The notes beneath the pieces are model-generated. The model was not told the origin of the DNA. It was given only the letters and a program-made list of their open reading frames with translations, and did no database searches. From Rutidosis leptorrhynchoides (lineage: Eukaryota; Streptophyta; Magnoliopsida; Asterales; Asteraceae), in contig NC_092333.1 in assembly GCF_046630445.1 (NCBI RefSeq), positions 182,030,501 to 182,094,500 of the forward strand: a stretch of DNA of 64,000 bases. The letters run 5' to 3'. Within the stretch, counting starts at the first letter, position 1. Each line of letters opens with the position of its first letter. Position numbers and translations under genes: made by a program. Positions 11,795 to 24,150 of the stretch are shown in pieces.

Positions 11795-13391
11795 ATGAGG
11801 AGACTATTATCAAGGAATTACTCGAGGAAATCGGTAAATTTCTACACCTAAACACCATTTAATCCGAATTTTTAGTGTTCTTGAACAATTTTATGCCTAA
11901 CTCGATTTTGATGCTTTCTAGTGTAATAATGCTTCAATTGTTTGTGTATTATGCTTGTATAACCTAGATTGATGCTATTTAACATGATTAGAAGCTTTGA
12001 ACTTCAATTTTTGAATAATCTAGGGTTTGTGTTCTTGAGCAAAATTAGGGCTTTTTGATATAAACAGGTTATGGCCGAATTTTGTTGTTAGTTTATGCTA
12101 AATTGAGTAGTGTAACATGTTTAGGTTGCTAAATGATCAAAACTTTGATCCTAAACATGATTTATGAAGATTAAAGTGGACTTTTTGAACCAAAATTGCA
12201 TAAACTTGATTTTGATATGAATGCCATGAGGAACTTGTTTAATTGTTATAATGATTATTTTTGACATGTTTTAGAAGTCAAATGCGAAGAAACTTTGTAT
12301 ACATTTTTGTAAAAGTATATTTGTAAAAGTGTAGAATTGTTAATATTTTAAAAATGTGTATAGAGTTTAATATGGATTAAACATGTCATTGTAATTATTT
12401 AGATTTATGATTTTGCTAAAACTAATGCATATTTGGATGCACAAAAATTTTGTTTATTTTGCAGACTGAAAGGGGTGAATCTTCATCCCAGGCTCGCAAT
12501 GCTCCTCCGGAAGATGCAAATCAACAGGAAATTAATAACCAATACCGACAAGATATGCCTCACCCAATTGTTTCATATTCAAACATTCATGAGGCAGATT
12601 TACATCCGAATTTGAGTTTTGATAGATATTGGATAGACTATCCAAAATATCAAAAGAACCTGCACAACCTTGTGTCTAATAATGTTGAGGTACTCAGAGT
12701 TATAGATTGGGCACCATTAGAGGTAGTGAAATTGGCCGAGCCAATCAGGGAATTACTTACTCAAAGATATGGTAATTCTACTTTTAGTGATTGGGTACAT
12801 TTATTCAACATGTGTAGACCTGTGTATAGAGAATGGTGTATAGAGTTATTATGTACTATTGAAATAAATGATCGGGTAGATACTTTAACCGATCGTAGTT
12901 TTCTTAGATTTTTATTAGGAGGGGAGATGCGCCATATATCTTTACTAGATATGGCTCGGGCTTTACGTATATATACGCCCGAGGAACTAGCATCTTATGA
13001 TTGTCAGAGGTTAATAGTTTATGGTAGGAGGGTGGATGAGAATTTTGATACAAATGACATATGGAGTAGGATGACTAGCCATCGCCGATTCCAGGGGGGA
13101 TTATACTCTTATCTTGATATTGATAGAGTTGAATTAAGAGTAATCCATAGGTTTTTAGCCAATTCGATTACACAACGAGGTAAGAATACGGAAAAGGTAA
13201 ATGAACAGGATTTGTTTTACCACATGTGTATTCGAGACCCACAGAGCGCTGTAAGTATACCTTTTTGTGTGGGTTATTATTTATTGACTATGGTTAGGGG
13301 TATGAGGCGTGGTAGCATAATAGGAGGTGGTATATTGATTACTTTAATTGCTGAATATCTCGGTGTGGATAGAAGTCGGGGGGATTATTAA
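11795..13391 (+). CDS. Env-like ORF of element B (Athila 3' ORF), predicted two exons
   Basis: I predict exon 1 at 11795-11833 (13 codons from ATG, basic) and exon 2 at 12465-13391. The 631-bp intron starts GTAAAT and ends TTTTGCAG; the frame is phase 0 across the join, giving about 321 aa. Exon 2 has no ATG near its start, which supports splicing. The body resembles the conserved 3' ORF of plant Athila elements (LGGEMRHISL, IHRFLANSIT blocks). Two hydrophobic stretches near the C end (IPFCVGYYLLTMV; SIIGGGILITLIAEYL) could span a membrane. It stops at TAA 13389-13391, overlapping the next ATG as TAATG. The env-like label follows convention for the clade; no fusion or receptor function is shown. 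Confidence 0.7.
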
Positions 13392-13813
13392 TGGCAGAAC
13401 CAAAACCCTGCGATAGAATAGATTTGCGTGTTTATCATGGTGCTAAGGTCTTAAAGAAACGAAACAACGCGACAACACGTTATGATGGCAGGCATCCACA
13501 GGTTGAGATAGATCAACAGCAAGGTCAACCGGGAGGGGGTAATCCAATGACGGAAATGCAAATTTTTATGGCTCGACACGAGTATGAAATGGCTAGACAA
13601 AAAGCATTTCAAGATTGGCAGTATCATCAAAGCCAAATCATAAGTCATTGTACACACGTAGGTAGAGACTACATTCCTACCGTTATGCCCGAATTTGCTC
13701 CTTGGACTTTAGAGAGCCGACCACCATATCTTACATATGACCCGGCCCAAGCATTTTACAGCATCTATGGATACGCTTGGGACCCATACTGGAACCATCC
13801 TCCTCATCCGTAA
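13391..13813 (+). CDS. Second 3' ORF of element B, 140 aa, overlapping the env-like stop
   Basis: ATG at 13391 overlaps the preceding stop by one base (TAATG), in the -1 frame. The 140-aa product is polar, with a Gln/Gly-rich segment, a helical MARHEYEMARQKAF stretch and a Tyr/Pro/Trp-rich tail (AWDPYWNHPPHP). It may be the natural C-terminal part of the env-like protein, split off by a one-base indel, or a separate reinitiated ORF. I do not recognise the domain. Codon use and composition match the upstream ORF. Confidence 0.55.
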   Translation: MAEPKPCDRIDLRVYHGAKVLKKRNNATTRYDGRHPQVEIDQQQGQPGGGNPMTEMQIFMARHEYEMARQKAFQDWQYHQSQIISHCTHVGRDYIPTVMPEFAPWTLESRPPYLTYDPAQAFYSIYGYAWDPYWNHPPHP

Positions 13814-15881
13814 TTTTCTATTTTTGTTTATTTTATTGTAATGTTACTAATTCTTAATTTTCTTATTTCTTATTTTATTATTATAATAGCTTTTATAATT
13901 TTCTAACTTTATTAGATTTTAATAATTTTTGAATGTGGTGTAAAAATTATATATGTTTTTGTAGTTTATCTCATGTACAAAACAGGGTAAAAGAGCGCAT
14001 TTTCAAAGACTGGCATTAAGTTCAGCAAAAGCTAGTACTTTTGACGGAAAAAAAAATAAAAAACAAATGTGATGTAACAACAAGACGGAATGAACAAATG
14101 ATGAGCACCATTTATCATTCAGCAAACAAACGCCAATATGTTTAGAAACTTTGGTAAAATTTAATATTTTTTCTACGCTAATCACCCTCAATAATTTAAA
14201 TTGTTACTGATTTCTTGCAAATGAGGGCATTGCAAGATCTTAAGTGTTGGAAGGGGTTAAATTATTTCGGAATTTTAAAAATTTTTGATTTATACACTTG
14301 GTTACCATTAAAAATACTAGTAACGTAGTAGTTGTATTAGAATTTAGTGCTCTCTGATAACAAAGAACAGCCCTAGTCTTATATACTGACTACCCAATTC
14401 TAGTAAAATTTTTCAAAATTTTCAATTAAATGAATTCAAAATCATGTTTATACATATTTATGAACGATAAAACTAGGTGTTAACACCAAAATTATTGTTA
14501 CCTCAGAAAGGACATAAATTGAGAAACAAACCAAAATGTTAGAATTCATTTAAAATGGAATAGAGGAAAATAAAAGAAAATAAAAGTCAAGTGTGGGAAA
14601 ATTACCAAGTTATTTTAAACATATGTCACATATTTCTGTAACAAATAATTGAAGATACTTTTGCTTTGGACTAAACTAAACAGTTTTACCCGATTTACTG
14701 TAAGAAAGATGGATCTACACGATGAATCAATTCCATCATTAAAAGGAAGTAAAGTCTTCCAAAAAAGAAACGCGCTTCTTGATTTAGGTCATGAAGTTGT
14801 CGTCCAGACCAGCTGTAGGTTGACGAAAAATCTAGAAAAGTCATCTCTAAAATCAGCAAGAAATCTACGGACCTCAGAATCAAACAGGGTCGCCAAGTGG
14901 TCAGACTTATCCTAACCATGAGAGGATCTGTCTTGTAAAATGGGGAGGACGCCGTGCAAATTAGCTTGATAAGACTAATGAATCAGACCCCCAGAAATGA
15001 TAATCTCCTTAAAAGATCAAAAATCAGCTTTTAAGCCTGATATTACTCAATCCTAGAGATTGACCTTAAAGATTGAGAATTACAAACTCATAGAATTCGA
15101 TGATATCTAAACTCGAGCTTGAACGAGAAAATATTTTGATCAAAATTACAAACCGATTTGTTTTCTGAAAACCCATTTTCAATGCGTTCATTACCATTGA
15201 ACGTAAAATCCTAGGAATTCACCTGGAATTCATTAGGTCACCTGAACCAAATCGGGTGTCAACCGTAAGAACGGTGGTTGCATAGCATGGTCAAAGACAG
15301 GACCTTGTGCCAGACCGAAAAATTATAAGGGTGAGCTTTACTATTGCTCCTACAAAGGATAGTAATTGCATCTGATACGTTATAGACCATAATTAAAAGC
15401 ATGTCAGGGGACATTGCCTTAACAATTGCTTGTTCAACGCTTTCCTTTACAACCGGACGGTAGTTTACCGAAAGGTAATATACGGAGCAAGTATACTGGA
15501 CGTGTTGCTTTCCCAATACACGGTTAGCAAGTGGGTGACACAAAACCACAAGTTTTGAGCTAAAATTTTAGATATCATTAACCCACCAAACCCACAAAAA
15601 TATTTTGCAAACATCGGTGAAGGGTTATTCCGGAAAACTTATCTAGGGTAAAAACTAGATTGAATTTTCAAAAAGATCAAATGTTTTCATAAAGATCCAA
15701 TTTCCTTAAAGGATCTAAATTTTATAGTCATGTGGGACTGTAAACCATAACGTTACTACCATTGTTCATACCGCCGTATAGAAATCACTGATGTACAAAG
15801 TGTGAAGAATAAAGAAGTGATTCTAGTATATTTCAAGACTATATTGTTTGAGGACAAGCAACACTCAAGTGTGGGAATATT
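13814..15881 (+). other. 3' noncoding region and polypurine tract of element B
   Basis: About 2.07 kb without a credible gene. It ends in the purine-rich AAGTGTGGGAATATT at 15867-15881, directly next to the LTR start, the expected position of the plus-strand priming polypurine tract. A diverged copy of the spacer repeat lies near 14472. Short reading frames here (for example on the minus strand at 15259-15549) show no family similarity I can recognise. Confidence 0.6.
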
Positions 15882-17595
15882 TGATAATGCTAAAAACGAA
15901 CATATATTTCATCGCATTATCCCTCAAGAAAGACAAGATTTTAGTTGCAGTTGTCCTATTTACAAGTAATATTTGTTTAAATAATAAAAGGTGAAGACAA
16001 AAGACAGATTCGACGAATTGAAGACGCAAACGACCAAAAAGCTCAAAAGTACAAAGTACAATCAAAGTGGTTCCAATTATTGATAAGAAACGTCTCAAAA
16101 TTACAAGAGTACAAGCCGCAAAACGCAAAGTACAAGATATTAAATTATACGAAAGGACGTTCGAAAATCCAGAACCGGGACCAAAGTCAACTCTCAACGC
16201 TCGACGCAACGGACCGAAAGTTACAAATTAATTATGTATATAAATATAATATAATATATAATTAATTATATAAATTATATATTTATATTATATTTATATA
16301 ATAAAATCCGTCGGCAGACTAAGATCCAAACTTGTGTGAGCTGGATTCCACTGCTCCGCACTCGCGGAGCTTATAAAGGCAACAACCACCGCACTCGCGG
16401 ACGTCAAACAGTAAACGTGGGCCTATAAAAGGCCGAGCATTCGGCCGATTTTTACACATCTTTTTCTCTTCATTCATCAACGTATATGTATATATATTTA
16501 TATTATAATTTTAATTTTAATTTTAATTTCTAATAATAAGGGTATGTTAGCGAATGTTGTAAGGGTGTAAGTCGAAATTCTGTCCGTGTAACACTACGCT
16601 ATTTTTAATCATTGTAAGTTATGTTCAACCTTTTTAATTTAATGTCTCGTAGCTAAGTTATTATTATGCTTATTTAAAACGAAGTAATTATGATGTTGAG
16701 CTAAATACTAAAATTGGGTAATTGGGCTTTGTACCATAATTGGGGTTTGGACAAAAGAACGACACTTGTGGAAATTAGACTATGGACTATTAATGGGCTT
16801 TATATTTGTTTAACTAAATGATAGTTTGTTAATTTTAATATAAAGATTTACAATTGAACGTACCTATAAATAACCATATACACTCGATCGGACACGATGG
16901 GCGGGATATTTATATGTACGAATAATCGTTCATTTAACCGGACATGGGAATGGATTAATAGTTAATAAATTTATTAAAACAAGGGTGAAATTATGTACAA
17001 GGATACTTGGCGTAATTGTTAACAAAGTATTAAAACCTTGGGTTACACGCAGTCGATATCCTGGTGTAATTATTAAACAAAGTATTCAAACCTTGTTACA
17101 GTTTAAGTCCCCAATTAGTTGGAATATTTGACTTCGGGTATAAGGATAATTTGACGAGGATACTCGCACTTTATATTTATGACTGATGGACTGTTATGGA
17201 CAAAAACCAGACGGGCATATTAAATAATCCAGGACAAAGAACAATTAACCCAAGGGAATAAACTAAAATCAACACGTCAAACATCATGATTACGGAAGTT
17301 TAAATAAGCATAATTTCTTTATTTTTATATTTAATTGCACTTCTAATTATCGCACTTTTATTTATTGTCATTGTATTTAATTGCACTTTTAATTATAACA
17401 CTTTTTAATTATCGCAATTTTATTTCATCGCACTTTTATTTATTGCAATTTCATTATCGTTATTTACTTTACGCTTTAAATTAAGTCTTTTATTTATTTA
17501 ATATTTTACATTAGGTTTTAACTGCGACTAAAGTTTTAAAAATCGACAAACCGGTCATTAAACGGTAAAAACCCCCTTTTATAATAATAATATTA

Positions 17596-17684
<89 letters not shown>

Positions 17685-17925
17685 ATTTTTATAAATTAAA
17701 ACTAATATAGCGTTAAGCTTTGTTTAAAAATTTCCCTGTGGAACGAACCGGACTTACTAAAAACTACACTACTGTACGATTAGGTACACTACCTATAAGT
17801 GTTGTAGCAAGGTTTAGGTATATCCATTCTATAAATAAATAAATATCTTGTGAAAAATTGTATCGTATTTAATAGTATTTCCTAGTAAAAATAAAGCTAT
17901 TTCATATACACCTCGCATAACATCA
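15882..17925 (+). repeat. 3' LTR of element B (2,044 bp)
   Basis: It begins TGATAATGCTAAAAACG after the polypurine tract and ends CATAACATCA, the TG...CA form. A TATA box (CCTATAAAAGG, near 16422-16432) sits 20-70 bp downstream of two palindromes (GCTCCGCACTCGCGGAGC at about 16350 and CCGCACTCGCGG at about 16389). This marks the probable U3-R boundary. The (AT)n tract at 17599-17681 lies in the 3' half. The 5' LTR is outside the window, so no age can be read. Confidence 0.85.
17599..17681. repeat. (AT)n microsatellite, about 83 bp
   Basis: An uninterrupted AT dinucleotide run inside the B 3' LTR. Likely length-polymorphic. Confidence 0.95.
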
Positions 17926-18747
17926 TAACGATTTGTTAAGATGCCACTCCAAGTAATATGACGAGTGAAGTGTCGACGTGTTAAGACACCACTCGGGGTG
18001 AAGTGTCGGCGTGTTAAGACACCACCCGGGGTGAAGTATCGACGTGTTAAGATGCCACCCGTGGGGTTAGTGTACGACGTGTTAAGTGCACTAATGGTTG
18101 TTACAAACACCGATGGTCTATCGCGAGCACCATTCCCTTGTGCGATTGGTTAACCATGGTTATGTGTTGTAGTGTAGCATATTATATTATTCGGATTATA
18201 TGTTATTGTTTGTGCTAGCTTGCGTATTGGAGATTTTAGCGTTATACTTTGCGATGGTATGCTAATTAAATTGCTAGTGTGTATGCGGTAATTGTGTAAG
18301 TGATTGCAAGTAAGTAGATTATATATGTATATGTATAATTATTGCATTCACAAAAATGGTTTTGCTTACCCCTCTCGTTGTTTACCTTTTTACAGGTATT
18401 GTGTTGAAAAGCTAGCTAGTTGCTTGACTAGATGCGTAGGAGCATTTGGGACTCGATGGGGTAGCTTTTGGATATTTGGACTCGGATTGGGGATTTGGTA
18501 GCCCCCGGGATTATGCTCTTGGTATCGGGTTGGGTTATTGTGTATTAACCCGTATTTCGTGTGATTGGGTCATTATTACAAATGCTTTTGTAATGTGTAA
18601 ATTGTGTACCAATGGTCATTCTAAATTGTTAAACATATCATTACGATACTATGTTGGCGTTATGTATTATGAATGTTTTAATGGGACATAACTTATTATA
18701 AAAAAAACATGTGCTTCTTTTTTGGTAAACGGATTTGGGGTCGTTAC
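17926..18747 (+). mobile_element. Element C: 3' part of an LTR related to that of element F
   Basis: From 18135 to 18420 the sequence matches the sense strand of the F LTR in diverged form, with shared blocks such as GGTATGCTAATT, GTGTATGCGGTAA, GTGTAAGTGATTGCAA and ATAATTATTGCATTCAC. The LTR ends GGGGTCGTTACA at 18747, the same terminus type as F. Its left part was split off by element B. Right after 18747 copia element D begins. The hairpin array is at 17960-18097. Its family differs from F in the array sequence and in the 3' 300 bp. Confidence 0.75.
17960..18097 (+). repeat. Four-hairpin array in LTR fragment C, constant 10-nt loop
   Basis: Four tandem units share the loop G(A/G)CGTGTTAA. 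Their stems differ but pair: CGAGTG-aa-GTGTC with GACACCACTCG; GGGTG-aa-GTGTC with GACACCACCC; GGGTG-aa-GTATC with GATGCCACCC; GTTAGTGTAC with GTGCACTAAT. The non-Watson-Crick positions in units 3 and 4 are G.U pairs on the plus strand, which is this LTR's sense strand. Three units share a two-A bulge on the 5' arm. Confidence 0.85.
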
Positions 18748-18779
18748 AGGTATCCCCCTCAAACTAATCATTTTTCTAA

Positions 18780-21700
18780 TTGTTTGTGCAGGTCGCCTAC
18801 AGTTCACATAAAAATACTTGGATTGTTGATAGTGGGGCGTCCAGGCACATGACAGGAAACATGTCTCTGCCGAATGATGTTAAATCTATTAAGGGTGGAC
18901 CTGTTTCTTTTGCGGGTGATCAAGGAGGATTTATAACTTCTCAAGGGATGATTTCTAATTCCTCGGTCAGTTTTGACAAAGTGAGTTATGTAAAGGAGAT
19001 GTCAAATAACCTGCTTTCTGTCTCTCAAGTGTGTGATAAGAGGCACAAAGTTTTATTTGACGAACAGCAGTGTTACATCATGAGAAAAGATTATAAAGTT
19101 CCAGATGATATGATTCTTATGACGGCACCAAGATGTCAAGACTTGTACATTCTAGATATGTCGAAGGCTTATGTAAACGCAGCTACAGGGCATCAGGCTT
19201 TTGTGTCCAAAGCTACTGAACAAGAGTCTATGTTATGGCATAAAAGGATGGGTCATCTGAGTTTCAGGAAAACGAACCATTTAGTCCACAATCGTTTAGT
19301 GGAAGGGGTAAATGTAAAAGGGTTTCAGGCTCCTGATGGTTGCCTGTCGTGCAAGAAAGGGAAGCAAGCTAAGAAACCACACAAGGCTAAGAAACATCAT
19401 TCCATTGATACTCCTCTTGAGATGCTTCATATGGATCTATTCGGTCCAGTTAACAAGAAGAGCATCACTGGACATTCCTATTGCCTAGTGGTTACTGATG
19501 AGTACTCGCGGTTTACGTGGGTTGTGTTGCTGAAAAGTAACGCTGATACTTTTGAACAAATCAAGTTGCTGATCACGAGACTTAAAACGTTATATAAATT
19601 GAGGGTTAGAAGGATCCGAACAGATAATGGGACAGAGTTTAAAAATAAGAAGATGGAAGAGTATTGTAATGAAAGAGGAATTCAACAACAATTCAGTTCA
19701 CCTTACACTCTGCAGATGAATGGTGTTGCTGAAAGAAAGAATCATACTTTAATTAAGATTGTTAGAACCATGCTGGCTGACTCAGAATTACCAGTTACCT
19801 TTTGGAGTGAAGCAGTTTTGAATGCGTGCCATACGATGAATAGAGTGCTTGTTGTGAAACGTCATGGCAAGACATGTTATGAGCTGCTACTGAAAACAAA
19901 ACCTCACATTAAACATCTCGAACTGTTTGGTTCTCTTTGTACTATAATGGTTAGAGATACAGGTGGGAAATTCAATCCGAAAGCTGTTACAGGTAGGTTT
20001 TTGGGTTATGGGAATGCGTGTAAACGGGTTTATAATTTAGAATCATGGTGTGTTGAAGAATGTACAGAAATCGATGTTCAAAGACATGCAGCAATTCCAG
20101 CTGGTAAAGGGTATACGTGGCAGTTTGATTATGATAAGTTATTTGATTCATTCAATCTTCCTGAGGATGACTCTGACGATGAAGAGATTGCTGCACAAAT
20201 GATGTATAACATGCGTATTTCTTCTGAACGTATGTCTGATGTGCGTGTGCAATCACAAGTACCTATTGCAACTGACGATAAGGCACCAGTGACAGGGACA
20301 AATGATGAGGACTCAGATTCTAGTGATTCAGTTCCGGCATTAGAGGAATCGACTTTACAATCTGAGGGGGAGGATGTGTATCTGGATGAAGTTTATAAGG
20401 ATCTGGTGGATGAGGAACCCACTAGAGCTGTGCTTGAGGAACCTATTCTACATGAGGAACCTTTACAAACAGTTACTGTAGAACCTTTACAAACCAGTAC
20501 AGATGACACAACTGAAACAGGCGGACTAAGACGGTCTGGTCGATCGGTATCTCTTCCTAAATGTTTTAATGATTATGTTATTAACCCTGCAGGTGTTTCA
20601 GGTGCTAATACAGGTGAATCTTCTACTTCGGATGAGCGAGTAACACCCTCCGCAAATGTTGTTACTGCTTTTTATACTCAATTGAATCAGACTAGAAGAA
20701 TATTCAGGAATGCGTACTGTGCTTTTGTATCACAAATCGAACCTGAAGACGTCAAAGATGCATTGCAGTATGATGAGTGGGTTTTAGCTATGCAGGAAGA
20801 ACTTCCACATTTTAATCATTTGGGTGTTTGGAGGTTAGTAATACCGCCTACAGGCTATAAATCGTATGGATTGAAGTGGGTATTGAAGAATAAGAAAGAT
20901 GATCAAGGTATCGTGATCCGGAACAAAGCATGATTGGTTGTTCGAGGTTATCAACAAATTTCAGAAGTTGAATACGACGAAGTATATGCTCCGGTTGCCA
21001 GACTTGAGGCAATACGGATGTTTTTGGCATTTGCTTCGTGGAAAGGTTTTAAAGTTTTTCAGATGAATGTTAAGAGTGCATTTTTGTATGGTACTCTCCA
21101 AGAGACCGTGTTTGTGACTCAGCCACTGGGTTTCGTTGACCCACATCATCCAGAGAAGGTATATCTCTTAGAAAGGCGCTTTATGGTATTCACCAAGCCC
21201 CGAGAGCTTGGTATGCTACTCTGTCAAACTATATGATAGAGAACGGTTTTAGACGAGGAGTCATCGATCTGACTCTGTTTATTAAGGAAAGGGGTGACGA
21301 CATAATGTTGGTACAAGTATATGTGGATGATATCATCTTTGGATCAACCGATCAGAAAATGGTTGATGATTTTCAGGATGTAATGCAAAACGATTCAAGA
21401 TGAGTTCACTGGGGGCCATTAATTTCTTTTTGGGGTTGCAGGTTAATCAAACAGAAAAAGGCATTTTCCTACATCAATCGAAATATGTAGCTGACATCTT
21501 GAGCCGGTTCAAGATGGAAAATGAACGAATTGCCAAGAATGCTCTGTCGATGAATCACGGGATTACACCAGAAAATACAGGGCCGAAAGTCAATCCAACT
21601 TTATACAGGGCTATTATTGGTTCTTTGATGTATCTTACGGCATCTCGCCCAGATATCATGTTCGCCACTTGCTTGTGCGCTCATTATCAGGCACAACCGA

Positions 21701-21781
21701 ATGTAAATTATATGTTAGCAGCGAAGAAGATCATGCGTTATCTAAAGGGAACTCCAAGTTTGGGCTTATGGTATCCACGAA
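18780..21781 (+). pseudogene. pol: Copia Pol block 1 (element D): protease, integrase, reverse transcriptase
   Basis: The protease motif is TWIVDSGASRHMTG (near 18820). The GAG-pre-integrase region follows (HLSF..., CLSCKKGKQAK). The integrase has D in HMDLFGP (near 19430), D in RTDNGTEF (near 19620) and E in GVAERKN (near 19730). The reverse transcriptase has VYAPVARLEAIR and YVDDIIFGS (near 21319-21345). Damage: TGA at 20931-20933 replacing a sense codon in the KA(R)LVVRGY context, a frameshift near 21175, and another near 21390. The block ends at 21781, where element E is inserted. The acidic 20160-20540 stretch is the usual integrase-RT linker. Confidence 0.88.
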
Positions 21782-24135
21782 TGTAACATCCCGCGTTTTT
21801 CCGTTAAATTTATTTTTAACACCGTCTTTTTCTTTTAAATAATACCTTTCGTTATTTAAATTCGTAGTTTCCGTTGACTAACGTTCATAATAATTCCGTC
21901 ATTTAATTATAACATCTCTCGTTAACTTGCGTTTTAAAAATATTCGATCGGTTAAATCCCGCACCCGCTTTGAAACCCGAGGGACCTTTTGGAGTTGCCA
22001 AATGGGCAAACTAGTTGACTAGGTCAACTAGTCAACCCATTTCATCCATTCCATCATCTCCCTCATCCCTTTTCTCTCCATCTCAAGAACACACACACAA
22101 ACCCATTCCATTCATTCATCATCTAAATTCAATCTTGGAAGCTCACAACAAATCCGATTACATATTTGGAATCCTCTCTTCATCCTCTACAATTTGATAC
22201 CAACTTCATCTCGTTTGGGTAACATTTCTAAAACTCTAGATTTCTCTAAATTCGTGTTTTTGATTTGAAATGGTGTTAGTTAGTGTCTATGGCTCGAGTC
22301 TAACATGAATATATGTTTGGTTTGCTCGATTTGTTGTTTTTGGAGTAACTAGCATGAACTTGAAATGGGTGTGCTTAAATCCTTGATTTTGGATGAGTTA
22401 ATGTTGTTAGATTGTTAAAGTGCATGTTTTAATTGTGTTACTAGTATCACTAGCTTCATTTTGATGTGTAGGTTGATTTGTAAAACTTCAAAAACATGAT
22501 TAATGATTTTGTGATTCTTGACTAGGGTTTGATGGTTCTTGACATGAATTTTTGGATGCTTGAATGCCATGGAATGTTAATTGTTAGTGTTTAGTTGTAA
22601 TGTATGCTCCATTACCTTCAAAACGGCATATCATATGTGTGAATTGGTTTCCCGAAACTCAAATTGCATTTGATGAACTTGAAACCTTGAAATGAACGTT
22701 TAATGATCACTTGATGAGTTTTCGGCTATTGTAAATGATGTTGTCGTTTGATGATAAGTGCTTAGTTGTGTTCCTTGTCAAAAGAGCTTTCCAACGGTAT
22801 AAGATACGTCTTCTAGTTGTTTACGGTTTGCGTTTTATGGTTGTTTGAAGTTTTGACCAAGACTTGAACCTTGAAACTGACCAGGTGCCAGACCACGTGT
22901 TATGTCGCGGCGCGACACCTCTGGCCGCGGCGCGGCATATGCCGTGGTCAGATTCTGACCTACTTTGTCAAATTTCGAAAAATGTTTGCTATGCTACGCA
23001 CCTCCGATTAACATGTAACTTGGCCAACATGCTCATATATGACTTCTAAGCTTAGAAAAATAGTTCGGGACCCGACCCGAACGTGTTGACTTTTCGTTGA
23101 CTTTGACCAAGTTTGACTTTTTGTCAAACTTAACCAAATACTTATGCAACCTTTCTAACATGATTATTTACTAGTATCTTGCATGAAACTTGACAATTTG
23201 ATTCACATGCTAATATAATCGAGTCGTAACGAGCCATAGGACTAATTGAACATCTTTGACCGTTTGTGTTTACCGTTATTGATATAACCTATGTGTTTAG
23301 GTCAAGACTAGCCTTGTCTTTGCACGCGTTTACTTGTTGAAGTACTTTTATAACTCTCGCACTCAAGGTGAGATCATAGTCCCACTTTTACTCTTTTTGA
23401 ACTTATATTTGGGATGAGAAAACATAAACGATTCTTTTGAACTAAGTGAACACAAGAACGGGAAAACAAACATTCTACATACGAGTTTAGAACAAAAATC
23501 CTCAATTCGATTATCATTAGTTACACTTGCCGGGTGTAAGCGAGAACTTATGTTATATGGCCATATGGGTTGACAACCCTCATCCTTGACGGTTCGCTAC
23601 CGTCTACGGATGAAATATATTTTCGAGAATCAGTGTTTGTTCTAGCACTAAGTGATGGGGTATACAATGGAAGGAATGTTAAGCTTTGATAATTGGGTGC
23701 TCGTGAAACAAACTTTTGGAATGTATTACTATTATTTCATAGATGCAAATCTTGTGGTTCACTTGTACTTACTTACTTAAACCTATGATTTCACCAACGT
23801 TTTCGTTGACAGATTTCTATGTTTTTCTCAGGTCTTGCACGATATGTGAAACATGCTTCCGCTTACTATTTGATACTTGCATCCGATGTCGAGTATACAT
23901 GCATTTCATGGAGCGTCTTTTGACTTTACTTTAAACCGTGTCGCCTAGATTTCAATCGTATCTATAACGTTGTAACTTAACTTTTGGTTGAACAATTCTT
24001 GTAAACTTTGAAACAATCTTTATTTTGAAATGAAGGCGACATATTTTGGTCAAACGTTATCTTAAAGACTTATAATCAGGTAATGGGACCCACGTAGCCG
24101 ACGCCGTCACTTGACGATTTGTCGGGGTCGCTACA
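21782..24135 (+). repeat. 5' LTR of element E (2,354 bp)
   Basis: It begins TGTAACATCCCGCG and ends GGGGTCGCTACA. Two CpG-rich palindromes lie near 22905-22936 (TGTCGCGGCGCGACA and GCCGCGGCGCGGC). A strong hairpin lies near 23583-23613 (CATCC..GACGG, loop TTCGCTA, CCGTC..GGATG). The small reading frames in it are repeated exactly in the 3' LTR and are not genes. Confidence 0.95.
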
Positions 24136-24137
24136 GG

Positions 24138-24150
24138 TGGTATCAGAGCC
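24138..24150 (+). promoter_or_regulatory. Primer-binding site of element E
   Basis: TGGTATCAGAGCC lies two bases after the 5' LTR and is complementary to the initiator Met tRNA 3' end. The leader 24151-24557 that follows has no gene. Confidence 0.92.

Larger units (their letters stand above)
5560..17925 (+). mobile_element. Element B: Athila-type Ty3/gypsy retrotransposon, left end beyond element A
   Basis: Order on the plus strand: rest of gag, protease, reverse transcriptase, RNase H, integrase, small zinc-knuckle ORF, long A/T-rich spacer, spliced env-like gene, second 3' ORF, spacer, polypurine tract, 3' LTR. The protease DLGAS motif, the FMDD reverse-transcriptase box and a long 3' region with an env-like ORF are typical of the Athila clade. 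The element interrupts LTR fragment C. TAACG (17926-17930) follows the LTR and is the likely target duplication, but its partner is outside the window. Coding damage is light (one clear stop in pol), so the insertion looks fairly recent. Confidence 0.9.

Noticed and set aside
14649-14915. 88-aa frame in the 3' spacer of element B
   Set aside because: Short, starts without conserved context, overlaps an antisense frame of similar length, no recognisable domain.
22015-22197. 60-aa frame, with identical copy at 28268-28450
   Set aside because: It is repeated because both lie in the LTRs of element E; no start context or domain.
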